Of a stretch of 64,000 nucleotides of DNA, positions 35,972 through 44,581 are shown in pieces (within the stretch, counting starts at the first letter, position 1; every line of letters begins with the position of its first letter). The notes under the pieces were generated by a model that saw only the letters and a program-made list of their open reading frames with translations, was not told where the DNA came from and made no database searches. The stretch comes from Nonomuraea glycinis (lineage in GTDB: Bacteria > Actinomycetota > Actinomycetes > Streptosporangiales > Streptosporangiaceae). The stretch is from positions 477,826 through 541,825 of the forward strand of contig NZ_BMNK01000004.1 in the NCBI RefSeq assembly GCF_014646515.1, in the 5' to 3' direction. Position numbers and translations under genes: made by a program.

Positions 35972-36757
35972 ATGGATCTGGGACTGAACGGCAAGACCGC
36001 GGTGGTGACCGGTGCCAGCCGGGGGATCGGCCTGGCGATCGTGCGGGCGCTGACGGACGAGGGCGTGCGCGTGGTCGCCGGAGCGCGCACGCTCACCCCC
36101 GAGCTGAAGGAGACGGGCGCACACGTCTTGACCGCCGACCTGGCCACCGCCGCCGGTGCCGGCGCGCTGGCCGAGCGGGCGCTGATCGAGCTGGGCGGGG
36201 TCGACGTGCTGGTCAACAACGTCGGCGGCGGCGAGGGCGAAGGGCAGGCCGGTGGTTTCCTCAGCTTCGACGACCAGCAGTGGCTGGGAACGTACGAGCT
36301 GAACTTCCTCAGCGCGGTGCGCGTCACCCGCGCCGCGCTGCCCAGCCTGGTCGAGCGCGGCGGCGCGATCGTGAACATCTCCTCCAACGGCGCCCGGCAG
36401 CCGGGCATGGGGCCGATCATCTATTCGACCGCGAAGGCGGCGCTGACGGCATTCGGGAAGGCGCTGAACGAGGAGTTCGGGCCTCAGGGCGTACGGGTCA
36501 ACACGGTCTCGCCCGGCTCGACGCGGACCTCGATGTGGGAGGGAGCGCAGGGGTACGGCGCGCAGCTGGCCGGGGCGCTGGGGGTGCCGCAGGAGGAGCT
36601 GCTCCGGGCGCTGCCGGGACAGGCCGGCATGACGACGGGCCGGTTCGTCGAGCCCGCCGAGGTGGCCGCGCTGGTCGCCTACCTGGTCTCACCGCTCGCC
36701 GGCAGCATCGCCGGAGCCGACCACCTGATCGACGGTGGCGCCATCAAAACCGTCTGA
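35972..36757 (+). CDS. Short-chain dehydrogenase/reductase (SDR)
   Basis: A 261-residue classical SDR: NAD(P)-binding TGASRGIG (residues 13-20), NNVGG, catalytic Ser in IVNISSNGA, the active-site Tyr-x-x-x-Lys in YSTAKAAL, and SPGSTRTSMW; the C-terminus PLAGSIAGADHLIDGGAIKTV is also typical. AAAGGGG precedes the ATG. Divergent from, and probably repressed by, the neighbouring TetR. Substrate unknown. Confidence 0.93.
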   Translation: MDLGLNGKTAVVTGASRGIGLAIVRALTDEGVRVVAGARTLTPELKETGAHVLTADLATAAGAGALAERALIELGGVDVLVNNVGGGEGEGQAGGFLSFDDQQWLGTYELNFLSAVRVTRAALPSLVERGGAIVNISSNGARQPGMGPIIYSTAKAALTAFGKALNEEFGPQGVRVNTVSPGSTRTSMWEGAQGYGAQLAGALGVPQEELLRALPGQAGMTTGRFVEPAEVAALVAYLVSPLAGSIAGADHLIDGGAIKTV

Positions 36758-36843
36758 CCCGCCCCCGCCGTGCGGCGAGCCGGGCGGGAAGTGCCGGCGC
36801 CGACGAGGCGAAGGGGCCCAGGCCGGGAGGAGCACCAAGCCGC

Positions 36844-36877
36844 CGTCGGCAAGGCCGCTCTCGCGGCCTTGCCGACG
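36844..36877. terminator. Bidirectional terminator hairpin
   Basis: A perfect 15-bp inverted repeat (CGTCGGCAAGGCCGC, 4-base loop, complement) lies between the convergent SDR and secreted-protein genes. Confidence 0.75.
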
Positions 36878-36890
36878 TGGTGCGACTCGG

Positions 36891-37355
36891 TCAGCAGAAT
36901 GGGTTGGCTCGCCGGTAACCCACCTTGTACGGCTTCGGCTTGCCTGCGAGAGAGGACCTCTTGCAGCGGCGTTCTGCCGCGTCGGCGGCGCCCTGGGCAG
37001 CGCCCGCCTCCCTCAGCTGAGCCTTCTTGCTCTGCCCGTGGGGCTTGCCGTCACCGCACTTTTCTGAGCCCTTGTCGTAACCCGCGGCGTAGCCGACTGA
37101 GTAGTCGGGCTTGCTGGAGTCCGGGGAATGTCCGGGGCGTCGGGCGATGCAGCGCCTGCCGTCTGCGAGCCCGTCCTCGTACCCGAGCGGACAGCCGTGG
37201 CCTCGACCGTCGCAAGGGTCTACTTTCGCGGACGTGACCGTGATCACTGAATGTGTTGGGTACTGGGCGGCGGAGACCTCAGCAGCGCTGAGAGGAGCCG
37301 CGAGGCAGGCTACAAGAGCCGCTCCAAGGATCTTGTACGAGCGAGTGCCGAGCAT
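36891..37355 (-). CDS. Small secreted cysteine-containing protein
   Basis: A 154-residue protein with a signal peptide (MLGTRSYKILGAALVACLAAPLSAAEVSA, cleavage probably after SAAEVSA or SAA). The mature protein is basic and has two GY-[EA]-x-G-x-x-[DK]-G repeats (LGYEDGLADG and VGYAAGYDKG) and six Cys, the last at the C-terminus (NPFC), so it may form three disulfides. GGAAGGAG lies 5 bases before the chosen ATG. No family recognised. Confidence 0.7.
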   Translation of the reverse strand: MLGTRSYKILGAALVACLAAPLSAAEVSAAQYPTHSVITVTSAKVDPCDGRGHGCPLGYEDGLADGRRCIARRPGHSPDSSKPDYSVGYAAGYDKGSEKCGDGKPHGQSKKAQLREAGAAQGAADAAERRCKRSSLAGKPKPYKVGYRRANPFC

Positions 37356-37581
37356 AAGTGCTCCTTCCGGGAGGTCATCCCGTCGAGCAGGTGATACCCC
37401 GAGCGCTAATGACAAATAGCCACATAGGGGACAAATAGTCTCAGAGCGTCACTCAAGGGAATCGTCTTCCGGTTTGCCGAACGTTCGAGCCACTGCGTCG
37501 TACTGCCGGGTTGACATGAACAGCTGTCTCGGGCGGTGGGCCGCCCACCGCCCGGTCGAGCACGCGGCATCGGCTGATCCA

Positions 37582-38592
37582 TCACCTCGCGTCGCGCCGG
37601 TCGAGGAGGGTCAGGCCGATCTGGGTGGGGTTGTGCAGGACGCTGCTGTGGTGCCTGCGCGTCGTGATCAGGCCCGCCTCGCGCAGTACGGCCGTGTGCT
37701 GGCTGACCGCCGCCGATGAGACGTCCAGGCGGCGGGCCAGGGCGCCAGTGGTGACCACACCGTCGGCGATGGCGGTGAGCACCGACGCGCGGGTGCGCCC
37801 GAGGAGGTTGGCCAGTGCCGCCTCCGACGGGCCGCCTGTCCAGATGCCCGCGGCATGGTCGGCACCGATCCTCGCCGGGTAGATCAGGAGGCAGTCGCCG
37901 GGATTGCCCGGGTCGTACATGATCGTTGGGATCCGCACGAAGAACGAGGACATCAGCAGCAGCCCCCGCCCGCCGAGGATGAAATCGGCGTCGGACTGGT
38001 CGCTGCACGGGATGTGGAGGATCGGCGGCCGCCACCGGACCTGCGGGTGCAGGGTGGACAGCAGACCGTCGACGCCCCGGTCGAGCAGGATCGCGCCGCG
38101 CTGGGCGCGCTCGGCGTCAAGGTGTGCGCGGATGCCCGTCCAATGGGGGCCGATGGCGGCGTGATAGTACGCCTCCACCGTGGACAGCACCTCCCGCCGG
38201 ACGGTGAGGTCGTCGACGAGTCCGGCCAGCGCGGCCGGCACCCGGCCGTGCTGGCGGGCGTAGAAGTCCAGCTCCGCCTCGACGGCGTGCCGAGGGCTGG
38301 CCAGAAAGATCTCGGCGCTTTCGGCCAGCTCATGGCCCGGCCCGGAGAGGATGGCCATGTCGAATCTGGGCGGCCGGACGGGCGCGATGGCGGCCAGGAC
38401 GGCGAACCGCGAGTCAAGGGCGCCGCGCACCCGGCGCCGCCACGCACCGAACAGCGTCTCCTCCGCCCGCCCGCGTAACGCGGTCAGGCTGAACAGGGCC
38501 TCCCCCAGGGGGCCCAACGTCGACGCCACCCGCACCCGCGCCAGGTCGGCGTCAGTGAAGTGAATCCTGTGCACCCTCTCCCCCACCCGCAT
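37582..38592 (-). CDS. ArsR-like winged-helix regulator, long form
   Basis: A 336-residue protein. The C-terminal 75 residues form an ArsR winged helix (LANLLGRTRASVLTAIADGVVTTGALARRLDVSSAAVSQHTAVLREAGLITTRR). The long N-terminal part (IHFTDADLARVRVASTLGPLGEALFSL) is the usual partner domain in this actinomycete regulator family. The ATG at 38592 matches the typical start of the family; the longer frame adds 48 atypical residues. It is divergent from a GlxA-type regulator gene. Confidence 0.85.
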   Translation of the reverse strand: MRVGERVHRIHFTDADLARVRVASTLGPLGEALFSLTALRGRAEETLFGAWRRRVRGALDSRFAVLAAIAPVRPPRFDMAILSGPGHELAESAEIFLASPRHAVEAELDFYARQHGRVPAALAGLVDDLTVRREVLSTVEAYYHAAIGPHWTGIRAHLDAERAQRGAILLDRGVDGLLSTLHPQVRWRPPILHIPCSDQSDADFILGGRGLLLMSSFFVRIPTIMYDPGNPGDCLLIYPARIGADHAAGIWTGGPSEAALANLLGRTRASVLTAIADGVVTTGALARRLDVSSAAVSQHTAVLREAGLITTRRHHSSVLHNPTQIGLTLLDRRDAR

Positions 38593-38734
38593 GCCGACAT
38601 GCCGCCGAACAGCCCAGTTAAGCCAGAACTTACAAGCCTCGCGGCGCGCGATTTCTTCCTGCGAAAGTAAGCGACGCGGCGCATTCTCCCAGTGCCGCGT
38701 GGTGAGCCTGAAGACCATCCGCCTGGAGGACACC

Positions 38735-39775
38735 ATGAGCGACTCTTATGCGATAACGGGCTGCTTCCAGCGATGGTTCACCAGGAAAGCGCCTTTCCGA
38801 AGAGTGCTCGCGTATGCCCGGCCGGGTGTCAGTTCGTTCGGCCTGAGCGCGGTCAGCGATATCTTCGCCGACCGAAGCGCCAAGGGCTTACCCCGGCTCG
38901 ACTTCGCCATCTGCGCCGACCGGGCGGGCACCCTGCGCACCGACCTCGGCCTGTGCCTGCGGGTGGAGCATGGGCCCGAGGCGATGGCGACCGCCGATCT
39001 GATCATCGTGCTGCCCACCGAGGACGAGCCGCTCACCCTGCCCGCACCGGCCGAAAAGGGGCTCATCGCTGCCCACCACCGGGGGGCCGTCATCGCGGCC
39101 TACGGCACCGGCTCGTTCCTGCTGGCCGACACCGGCCTGCTCGACGGCCTCCGCGCCACCACCGACTGGCGCCTCGCCGCCCGGCTGGCCCGCCGCCACC
39201 CGGAGATCACCGTAGAGCCTGACGCCCTGTACGTCGACCAAGGCCTGCTGGTCACCGGCGCCGGCGGGGCCGCCGTCATCGACATGTGCCTCCATCTGTT
39301 ACGCCGCGAGCACGGCCCGGCCCTCTCCGACGCGGTGGCCAGGGAAGCGATGGTCACCCCCCGGCACCGGAACGGGCGCCCACAGCACCTTCCCAGCCCT
39401 TCGGACATCGCACCCGACGGCGAGGCCGAACGCATGGCCGACCTGCTCGCCTGGGCCCGCACCCGCCTGCACCAGCCGATGACCGTCACCGACCTGGCCA
39501 AGCAGGCGCTGATGAGCCCCCGCACCTTCGCCCGCCGCTTCCGGGCCGCCACCGGCACCACGCCGTACGCCTGGCTGGCCGCCCAACGGCTCGACCGCGC
39601 GAGAGACCTGCTGGAAACCACCGACCTGTCCGTGCAGGCGATCGCCGTACGGGTCGGTTTCCCTTCCAGCAATGTCCTGCGGGCGCAATTCATCAAACAC
39701 CACGGCGTCTCCCCGAGCGCCTACCGGAACGCTTTCCAGCCGAGCCGGCGAACGCCGATGAGCGCGTGCCATTGA
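38735..39775 (+). CDS. GlxA-type AraC family regulator (DJ-1/PfpI + HTH)
   Basis: A 346-residue regulator: residues about 20-185 form a DJ-1/PfpI-like domain (AYARPGVSSFGLSAVSDIFA, ADLIIVLPT, GAVIAAYGTGSFLLADTGLLDG), and residues about 235-335 an AraC double helix-turn-helix (MTVTDLAKQALMSPRTFARRFRAATGTTPYAWLAAQRLDRARDLLETTDLSVQAIAVRVGF). The usual nucleophile Cys of the elbow is Tyr/Gly here, as in GlxA sensors without enzyme activity. GGAGGACACC precedes the ATG. Its 3' end overlaps the convergent AraC gene by 83 bases. Confidence 0.88.
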   Translation: MSDSYAITGCFQRWFTRKAPFRRVLAYARPGVSSFGLSAVSDIFADRSAKGLPRLDFAICADRAGTLRTDLGLCLRVEHGPEAMATADLIIVLPTEDEPLTLPAPAEKGLIAAHHRGAVIAAYGTGSFLLADTGLLDGLRATTDWRLAARLARRHPEITVEPDALYVDQGLLVTGAGGAAVIDMCLHLLRREHGPALSDAVAREAMVTPRHRNGRPQHLPSPSDIAPDGEAERMADLLAWARTRLHQPMTVTDLAKQALMSPRTFARRFRAATGTTPYAWLAAQRLDRARDLLETTDLSVQAIAVRVGFPSSNVLRAQFIKHHGVSPSAYRNAFQPSRRTPMSACH

Positions 39776-40628
39776 CGGGCGAATTCTCGCCGTCAGTCAT
39801 GCTGCCGGGCCAGGCGATGTCGTCAACGGCGAGAAACGGCTCGCCCGCCACGGTCGCGGGTGTCGCCCCGGTGAACGCCCTGACCTCCCGATGCAGGTGG
39901 GACTGGTCGACGTAGCCGGCGTCGGCCGCGACCCGGGCCGCGGCGTCACCCGCGACCAGGCGGTGCGCGGCATGGTCGAAGCGGACCAGTCTCCCCGCGC
40001 GCTTGGGCGGCAGGCCGAGCTGCGACCGGAACCGGGACCACAGCCGCTTACGGCTCCACCCGACCTCGGCCGCGAGTCCGTCGACCCGGGCCAGGCCACG
40101 GCTGCCGACGATCCGGTGCCAGGCCCAGGCCACCTCCGGGTCCACCGGCGGTCCCGCCTCATGCCGGCGGGCGAGGAGCTCGTCCATCAGCGCGAAGCGA
40201 TCCTGCCAGGAGGAGACACCGCTCAGTCGCTCACCGATCCGTGACACCTGCCCACCCCACAGGTCGTCCAGGACCACCACGGCGCCGTCGAGGTCGGCAG
40301 GGGACACGCCCAGAACCGCGCGTGCGATCACCGGGGACAGGCGCACCTGCACGCACTCGACGTTCTCACCCCGCGCCCAGACCGCGCCTCCGGAGCCGAC
40401 CCCGGGCCCGGCCACGATGCTTCCCCGCTGCTGCCGCCCGGCGGCGTCGGCCACGACGGGCGAACCGGCGCCGAACTCCAGCAGCAGCGTCACGGCCGGG
40501 TGCGGGACCATCCGGAGCGCGTCCAGGTCACGGACCCGGAACCCGGCCATGGTGACACCGTCCACCCGGCTGGGCCGCCGCGGGCACGCCACACCCCACA
40601 CGGCCGCACCGTGCACGAACGTCCGCAC
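39693..40628 (-). CDS. AraC family regulator
   Basis: A 311-residue regulator with an N-terminal cupin-like sensing domain (about 35-140; VTLLLEFGAGSPVV, VECVQVRLSPVIARAVLGV) and a C-terminal AraC HTH (about 185-275; VDGLAAEVGWSRKRLWSRFRSQLGLPPKRAGRLVRF, VAADAGYVDQSHLHREVRAFTGATP). The last 30 residues are Arg/Ser-rich and lie antisense to the GlxA 3' end, so the protein may run past its functional end. It is divergent from an alpha/beta hydrolase gene (75-base gap), its likely target. Confidence 0.85.
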   Translation of the reverse strand: MRTFVHGAAVWGVACPRRPSRVDGVTMAGFRVRDLDALRMVPHPAVTLLLEFGAGSPVVADAAGRQQRGSIVAGPGVGSGGAVWARGENVECVQVRLSPVIARAVLGVSPADLDGAVVVLDDLWGGQVSRIGERLSGVSSWQDRFALMDELLARRHEAGPPVDPEVAWAWHRIVGSRGLARVDGLAAEVGWSRKRLWSRFRSQLGLPPKRAGRLVRFDHAAHRLVAGDAAARVAADAGYVDQSHLHREVRAFTGATPATVAGEPFLAVDDIAWPGSMTDGENSPVNGTRSSAFAGSAGKRSGRRSGRRRGV

Positions 40629-40703
40629 CGTCCCATGCTAGCGAGCCGGCCAAGGGAACATTTGTCCAATCCACCGGCGCGTACCGGCGGCGACAGTGGT
40701 CCC

Positions 40704-41546
40704 ATGACCCTTTCTGACGGCGTACCCCAGGTGAGCGCCAGCACCGAGATCCTGTCCCTGGACGACGGCGACATCCACGTGTGCCAGGACGGCCCCCGCG
40801 ACGCCCCCGCGCTCCTGCTCATCCACGGGTCCGCGTCCTCGACCCGCTCGTGGGACATGCTGGTCCCGTTGCTGACCGGATCCCATCACGTCATCCGGAT
40901 CGACCTGCTCGGGCACGGCCGGTCGGCCAAACCGGCCGACCGCGGTTACGCGCTCCCGGACCAGGCGCGCCGGGCCGGCGCGGTGCTGGACCGGCTCGGC
41001 GTCGAGCACGCCGTGGTCGTCGGCCATTCCAGCGGCGGCGCGGCCGCCATCGCCCTCGCCGAACAGCGCCCCGACCTGGTGACCGCGCTCGCGCTCATCA
41101 ACACCGGCCCTCACCTGGACGCTTTCATCGCACCGGAGTCCGCCGCGATCGACCCCGCGCAGTGGCCGCCGACCGACGAGCAGGTCCGCCGGTTCGCGAG
41201 CAGCGGTTTCAGCCGCGCGGGCTACCAGATCCCCGATGAGCTCCTGAACGAGGTGCGCGCCATGACGTACCACACGCTCACCGCGACGATGGGGGGCATC
41301 CACCACTACATGGAGCAGCGGACGCTCCCCGATCGGCTGACGGACCTGGGCAAGCCGCTGCTGGTGATCTTCGGCGAGGACGACCGCAGATGGCGATCCT
41401 CCTCCGCCGCCGACTACCGGGCCGTTCCGGGCGCGCAGGTCGAGTTGCTGCCCGGTCTCGGACACTCGCCCCTGCTGGAGGATCCACCGCGAACCGCCGC
41501 CCCCCTACTGGCCTTCACCACGATTCACGCCGTACGGGTGGACTGA
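40704..41546 (+). CDS. Alpha/beta hydrolase
   Basis: A 280-residue alpha/beta-hydrolase: oxyanion strand LLLIHGSASSTRSWDMLVPLL, DLLGHGRSAKP, nucleophile elbow VVGHSSGGAAAIAL, acid in LVIFGEDDRRW and the catalytic His in LLPGLGHSPLLEDP. No signal peptide. It probably answers to the divergent AraC regulator. The sequence resembles haloperoxidase/esterase-like members; substrate unknown. Confidence 0.9.
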   Translation: MTLSDGVPQVSASTEILSLDDGDIHVCQDGPRDAPALLLIHGSASSTRSWDMLVPLLTGSHHVIRIDLLGHGRSAKPADRGYALPDQARRAGAVLDRLGVEHAVVVGHSSGGAAAIALAEQRPDLVTALALINTGPHLDAFIAPESAAIDPAQWPPTDEQVRRFASSGFSRAGYQIPDELLNEVRAMTYHTLTATMGGIHHYMEQRTLPDRLTDLGKPLLVIFGEDDRRWRSSSAADYRAVPGAQVELLPGLGHSPLLEDPPRTAAPLLAFTTIHAVRVD

Positions 41547-41682
41547 ACGACGACCCCGGGCCCGAGGAGGAGATAGGCGTACACAGACCAGGCTCTTACC
41601 GGCGGCGGAGATATCCGCCGGCGTCCCTGGAAACACAGGTGGGAGGGACACGCGCCGCGTGCCAGCGGGAGGAGAAGGCGCC

Positions 41683-42189
41683 ATGGCGTTCGATCTCGAT
41701 CTGTCGAATCCTTATCCGAGCGGTGCCGACGGGCACTTCTACGGCGGCCCCGGCCAGGGCGGGCACGTCGGCGACAATTGGACCATCTCCCACGGCATGG
41801 ATCTCGGCGCGCCGGTGGGAACCCCGGTGCGCGCCGCCTTCACCGGGAAGGTCACCAACATCTTCACCCCCGCGGCGCCCAGCGGAGGCATCTACGGCGA
41901 CCAGATCTCGATCCGCCAGAACCCCGATTCCGCCGGGGGCGTCGGTGCCTTCTACACCCATCTGAGGTCGAACGTCACCGTAGGCTCGTTCGTCTCGCGC
42001 GGTGAGATCATCGGTGAGATCGTCGAGTTCGGCGACATTCCCACCCACCTCCACCTCGCCCTGGGCGAGCGCCGGAACAACGTCTATGCCGGAGTGAATC
42101 TCTACGACCACTTCATGGCGACGGCCAACACCGACACCGTGCTGATGGTGCGGTTCTTCCAGGACGGCAGCGCGCCGCAGCTCGCCTGA
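41683..42189 (+). CDS. M23 peptidase-like protein lacking one metal-binding His
   Basis: A 168-residue protein with the M23/LytM fold: SHGMDLGAPVGTPVRAAFTGKVTNI, IYGDQISIRQ, FYTHLRSNVTVGSFVSRGEIIGEI, THLHLALGE. In active M23 enzymes the first motif is H-x-G-x-D; here the first position is Ser (S-H-G-M-D), so one zinc ligand is missing, although the final H-x-H is kept. No signal peptide or peptidoglycan-binding domain. It may be a degenerate, binding-only member. GGAGGAG precedes the ATG. Confidence 0.75.
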   Translation: MAFDLDLSNPYPSGADGHFYGGPGQGGHVGDNWTISHGMDLGAPVGTPVRAAFTGKVTNIFTPAAPSGGIYGDQISIRQNPDSAGGVGAFYTHLRSNVTVGSFVSRGEIIGEIVEFGDIPTHLHLALGERRNNVYAGVNLYDHFMATANTDTVLMVRFFQDGSAPQLA

Positions 42190-42198
42190 GCGGAGAAG

Positions 42199-42918
42199 TC
42201 ACCTGCGGGTCAGCGGCTCGGCCTTCGTCGCCTGTACGGCGTCCAGCACGGCGGCGGCGAAGGGCAGGGAGTGATGTGTGGCTCCCCAGCCGATGCCGAA
42301 CACGACGGAAGCGGGATCGTTGTTGGGGTTGGAGAGGGCCTGATGCCCACGGACGCGCAGCCGCAACGACCCGCGGGCGTCCTCCAGTGCGTGCCAGTCG
42401 ACGCCCTCGATCTCGGTGATCGGGTAACGCCGGTCACCTGCCGCGTACTTGGTCGGGGAAGCCGTGGACGAGAACCAGGTGAAGGTGACGGCCTGTCCGT
42501 CGAAGGCAGCCTCGCCGTCCCACGCCTGGAAACTCCGCGGCACCGAAGGGCCGGCGATCAGAAAACGCTCAGCCGGACCGCGCTCGACGAAGGCCGCGCG
42601 CATCTCGTCGGCGTACTGGGCGGCCAGCGTCTCCTTGGCGGCGGGCAGCACCAGCCGGTAAGGGTCGAGCGAGTCCTGGAGCTGCCCCGCCGCCGCGGAC
42701 ATCACCGGATCGGCCCCCTGCCGGGGAACCACCCGCAGCACCACCCGGCCACGGGCGTCGGCCTCGAGCGCGACCTCGGCCAGCGCGTCGTACGGCACGA
42801 ACCGCGCACCGAGCTCCATGCTCAGCTTCGACCCCTTCTTACCCGGCTCAGGCGTGATGCGCAGCCCCCCGTCCTCGAACTCCCACGCGCAACCTCGCCC
42901 CTTCAGTACGTCACCCAT
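42199..42918 (-). CDS. DUF4429 family protein
   Basis: A 239-residue protein: DVLKGRGCAWEFEDGGLRITPE is the characteristic DUF4429 opening, followed by ALGARF-like VPYDALAEVALE; the second half repeats a PH-like pattern (FTWFSSTASPTKYAAGDRRYPITEIEGVDWH, GSLRLRVRG). Function unknown; family common in Streptomyces. It overlaps the end of the propeller gene by 8 bases, so they are co-transcribed. Confidence 0.85.
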   Translation of the reverse strand: MGDVLKGRGCAWEFEDGGLRITPEPGKKGSKLSMELGARFVPYDALAEVALEADARGRVVLRVVPRQGADPVMSAAAGQLQDSLDPYRLVLPAAKETLAAQYADEMRAAFVERGPAERFLIAGPSVPRSFQAWDGEAAFDGQAVTFTWFSSTASPTKYAAGDRRYPITEIEGVDWHALEDARGSLRLRVRGHQALSNPNNDPASVVFGIGWGATHHSLPFAAAVLDAVQATKAEPLTRR

Positions 42919-44581
42919 GCAAGCAAGGATAGGTGCCCGAACACGGGCCGCCGCGCAGACGGGCGGCCACCGCGAGGGCGGCCCGCCGGGTCAGCGCCGA
43001 GTCCCCGCCGGCCCGCACCTCGGCCAGCAGCCGCCCGCCGGTGGCCCAGGCGAACGTCCGCTGATCGTCGCTGCCGACCTTCGACCGCAGGTACGCCCCT
43101 TCCCCCAGCCGCAGGGCGCCCTTGTCCGCGGCGAGGGTCGTACGGGCCAGTCGCGCGGCCTCCGCGTCCGTCGCGGCGACCCAGGTGACCGCCACCCGCA
43201 CCAGCGCCCCCGCGTCGTCGGGCGGGACGAACTCGCACACGTCGGGCTTCGGCCAGCGCACCCCGAGATGCTCCACGGCGCCCGGAACCGGCACGTACCC
43301 CGGCAACGCGGCAGGGTCGAGCAGCGTGCACGCGTCAGGCCAGCGGTCCGGCGGCACGGCCAGCGGCGAGGACGGGAGCAGTCCGTCGCGGAAGGTGTAG
43401 GCGGTCACCCGGTCACCGCGGGGGTGCCTCTCGTACAGCAGCACGTCGCGGGCGGTGCTGCCGACGACCAGGCTCGCGCTCTCCCCCACGGGCAGGGGCA
43501 GCACGTGCCGGGTGCCGTCCGCCAGCGAGATGACCTCGATCATGCGGGGGGCGAGCTCGGTGGCCGTGGCGCCCATGGCGTGACCGGCGGTCAGGGTGCC
43601 GGCGTTTCCCGCGTACCCCTCGGGGGTGCCCGGCGGCGTGCGCGGCCTGAGCGAGCGGTGCCAGAGCACCCGCCCGTCGCGGCTGCGCGTCGCGGTCATC
43701 TCGCGGACCCCGCCCACGCTGCGGACCAGCAGCGTCAGCTCGGCGTCGCCGACCACGGTCGGCCCCCCGACGTCCGGGTACGTGATCCGCGACCGGGCGA
43801 CCGGCCGCCCGTGCGGGTCGAAGGCGGTGATCTGCCCGGGCTCCCTCGCGATGATCAGGCGGGTGGCGGAGACGTCCACGTCCGCGAGGTTCTCGTGCGA
43901 GCCCCGGACCCGACGCGTCCAGCCGAGACGCCCGGCGCGCATGTCGACGCCGTGCAGGGTCAGCGATCCGTCCGCGCAGTGCTGGACGATGACGGCGAGC
44001 TCGGATTCGAGCAGCTGCCGGTCGGGGCACCCGGCGGGCCACGGCACGGTCCAGGTGTCGCGGCCGGATGCCGGGTCGAGCCCGTGCAGGCCATCGCGCC
44101 CCGCCCACGCGATGCCGGTGGGGGTGAGGGCCGTCCTGCTCAGGTAGGCACGGATCGGCGCGTCCGCGGAGGCGAGCGGTCGCGTCCACTTCGTCCGGCC
44201 GGTGACCGGGTCGAGCACCGTGATCCTCTCCTCGCCGATCCTCTCCTCGCCGATCCTCTCCTCGCCGACCCTCTCCTCGCCGATCACCGCGAGCAGCTCT
44301 CCGACGAAGCCCATCCGGTCGTACGGCAGGGTGAAGGGGAAGGTGTGGATGACCGCGCCCGTCTCCGCGTCGTGCAGCCGGATCGCCCCCGGCGACGGCA
44401 ACGCCAGCACGGCCCGGCCGCCGATCGTGGCCACGGGCACGCTGAAGGCGGGGGTCGCGTCGAGATCGCCCACCTCGGCGCTCCAGGCGGCGGTGAACGC
44501 GGGACGTACCTGCCGGGCGACCGCGCCGCCGGCGGCGCAGGCGAGGACGAGCAGGGCGGCGATCAGCGCGCGGAGGTGCAT
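42911..44581 (-). CDS. Secreted PQQ-like beta-propeller protein, probable lipoprotein
   Basis: A 556-residue exported protein. The N-terminus has a signal peptide with lipobox-like VLAC near residue 14. The body has repeats of the PQQ-propeller type (IRLHDAETGAVIHTF, ITVLDPVTGRTKWTRPL, LHGLDPASGRDTWTVPW, LHGVDMRAGRLGWTRRV). The C-terminal 130 residues (DACTLLDPAALPGY, CEFVPPDD) recall DUF3558-like lipoprotein domains with paired Cys. Odd: a GEERI pentapeptide occurs four times at about residues 101-120, coded by a 15-base minisatellite. Function unknown. Confidence 0.75.
   Translation of the reverse strand: MHLRALIAALLVLACAAGGAVARQVRPAFTAAWSAEVGDLDATPAFSVPVATIGGRAVLALPSPGAIRLHDAETGAVIHTFPFTLPYDRMGFVGELLAVIGEERVGEERIGEERIGEERITVLDPVTGRTKWTRPLASADAPIRAYLSRTALTPTGIAWAGRDGLHGLDPASGRDTWTVPWPAGCPDRQLLESELAVIVQHCADGSLTLHGVDMRAGRLGWTRRVRGSHENLADVDVSATRLIIAREPGQITAFDPHGRPVARSRITYPDVGGPTVVGDAELTLLVRSVGGVREMTATRSRDGRVLWHRSLRPRTPPGTPEGYAGNAGTLTAGHAMGATATELAPRMIEVISLADGTRHVLPLPVGESASLVVGSTARDVLLYERHPRGDRVTAYTFRDGLLPSSPLAVPPDRWPDACTLLDPAALPGYVPVPGAVEHLGVRWPKPDVCEFVPPDDAGALVRVAVTWVAATDAEAARLARTTLAADKGALRLGEGAYLRSKVGSDDQRTFAWATGGRLLAEVRAGGDSALTRRAALAVAARLRGGPCSGTYPCLHG
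44222..44281. repeat. Minisatellite, 4 x 15 bases
   Basis: GATCCTCTCCTCGCC is repeated four times in tandem (one base change in the last copy), in frame inside the propeller gene, encoding GEERI/GEERV units. It can change copy number without a frameshift. Confidence 0.9.

Noticed and set aside
39693..39775. Annotation error in the convergent GlxA/AraC overlap
   Set aside because: Both C-terminal tails lie after complete HTH domains; an 83-base convergent overlap is possible where stop codons are rare.
44222..44281. CRISPR or operator array
   Set aside because: Contiguous 15-base tandem copies without spacers, in frame within a gene.
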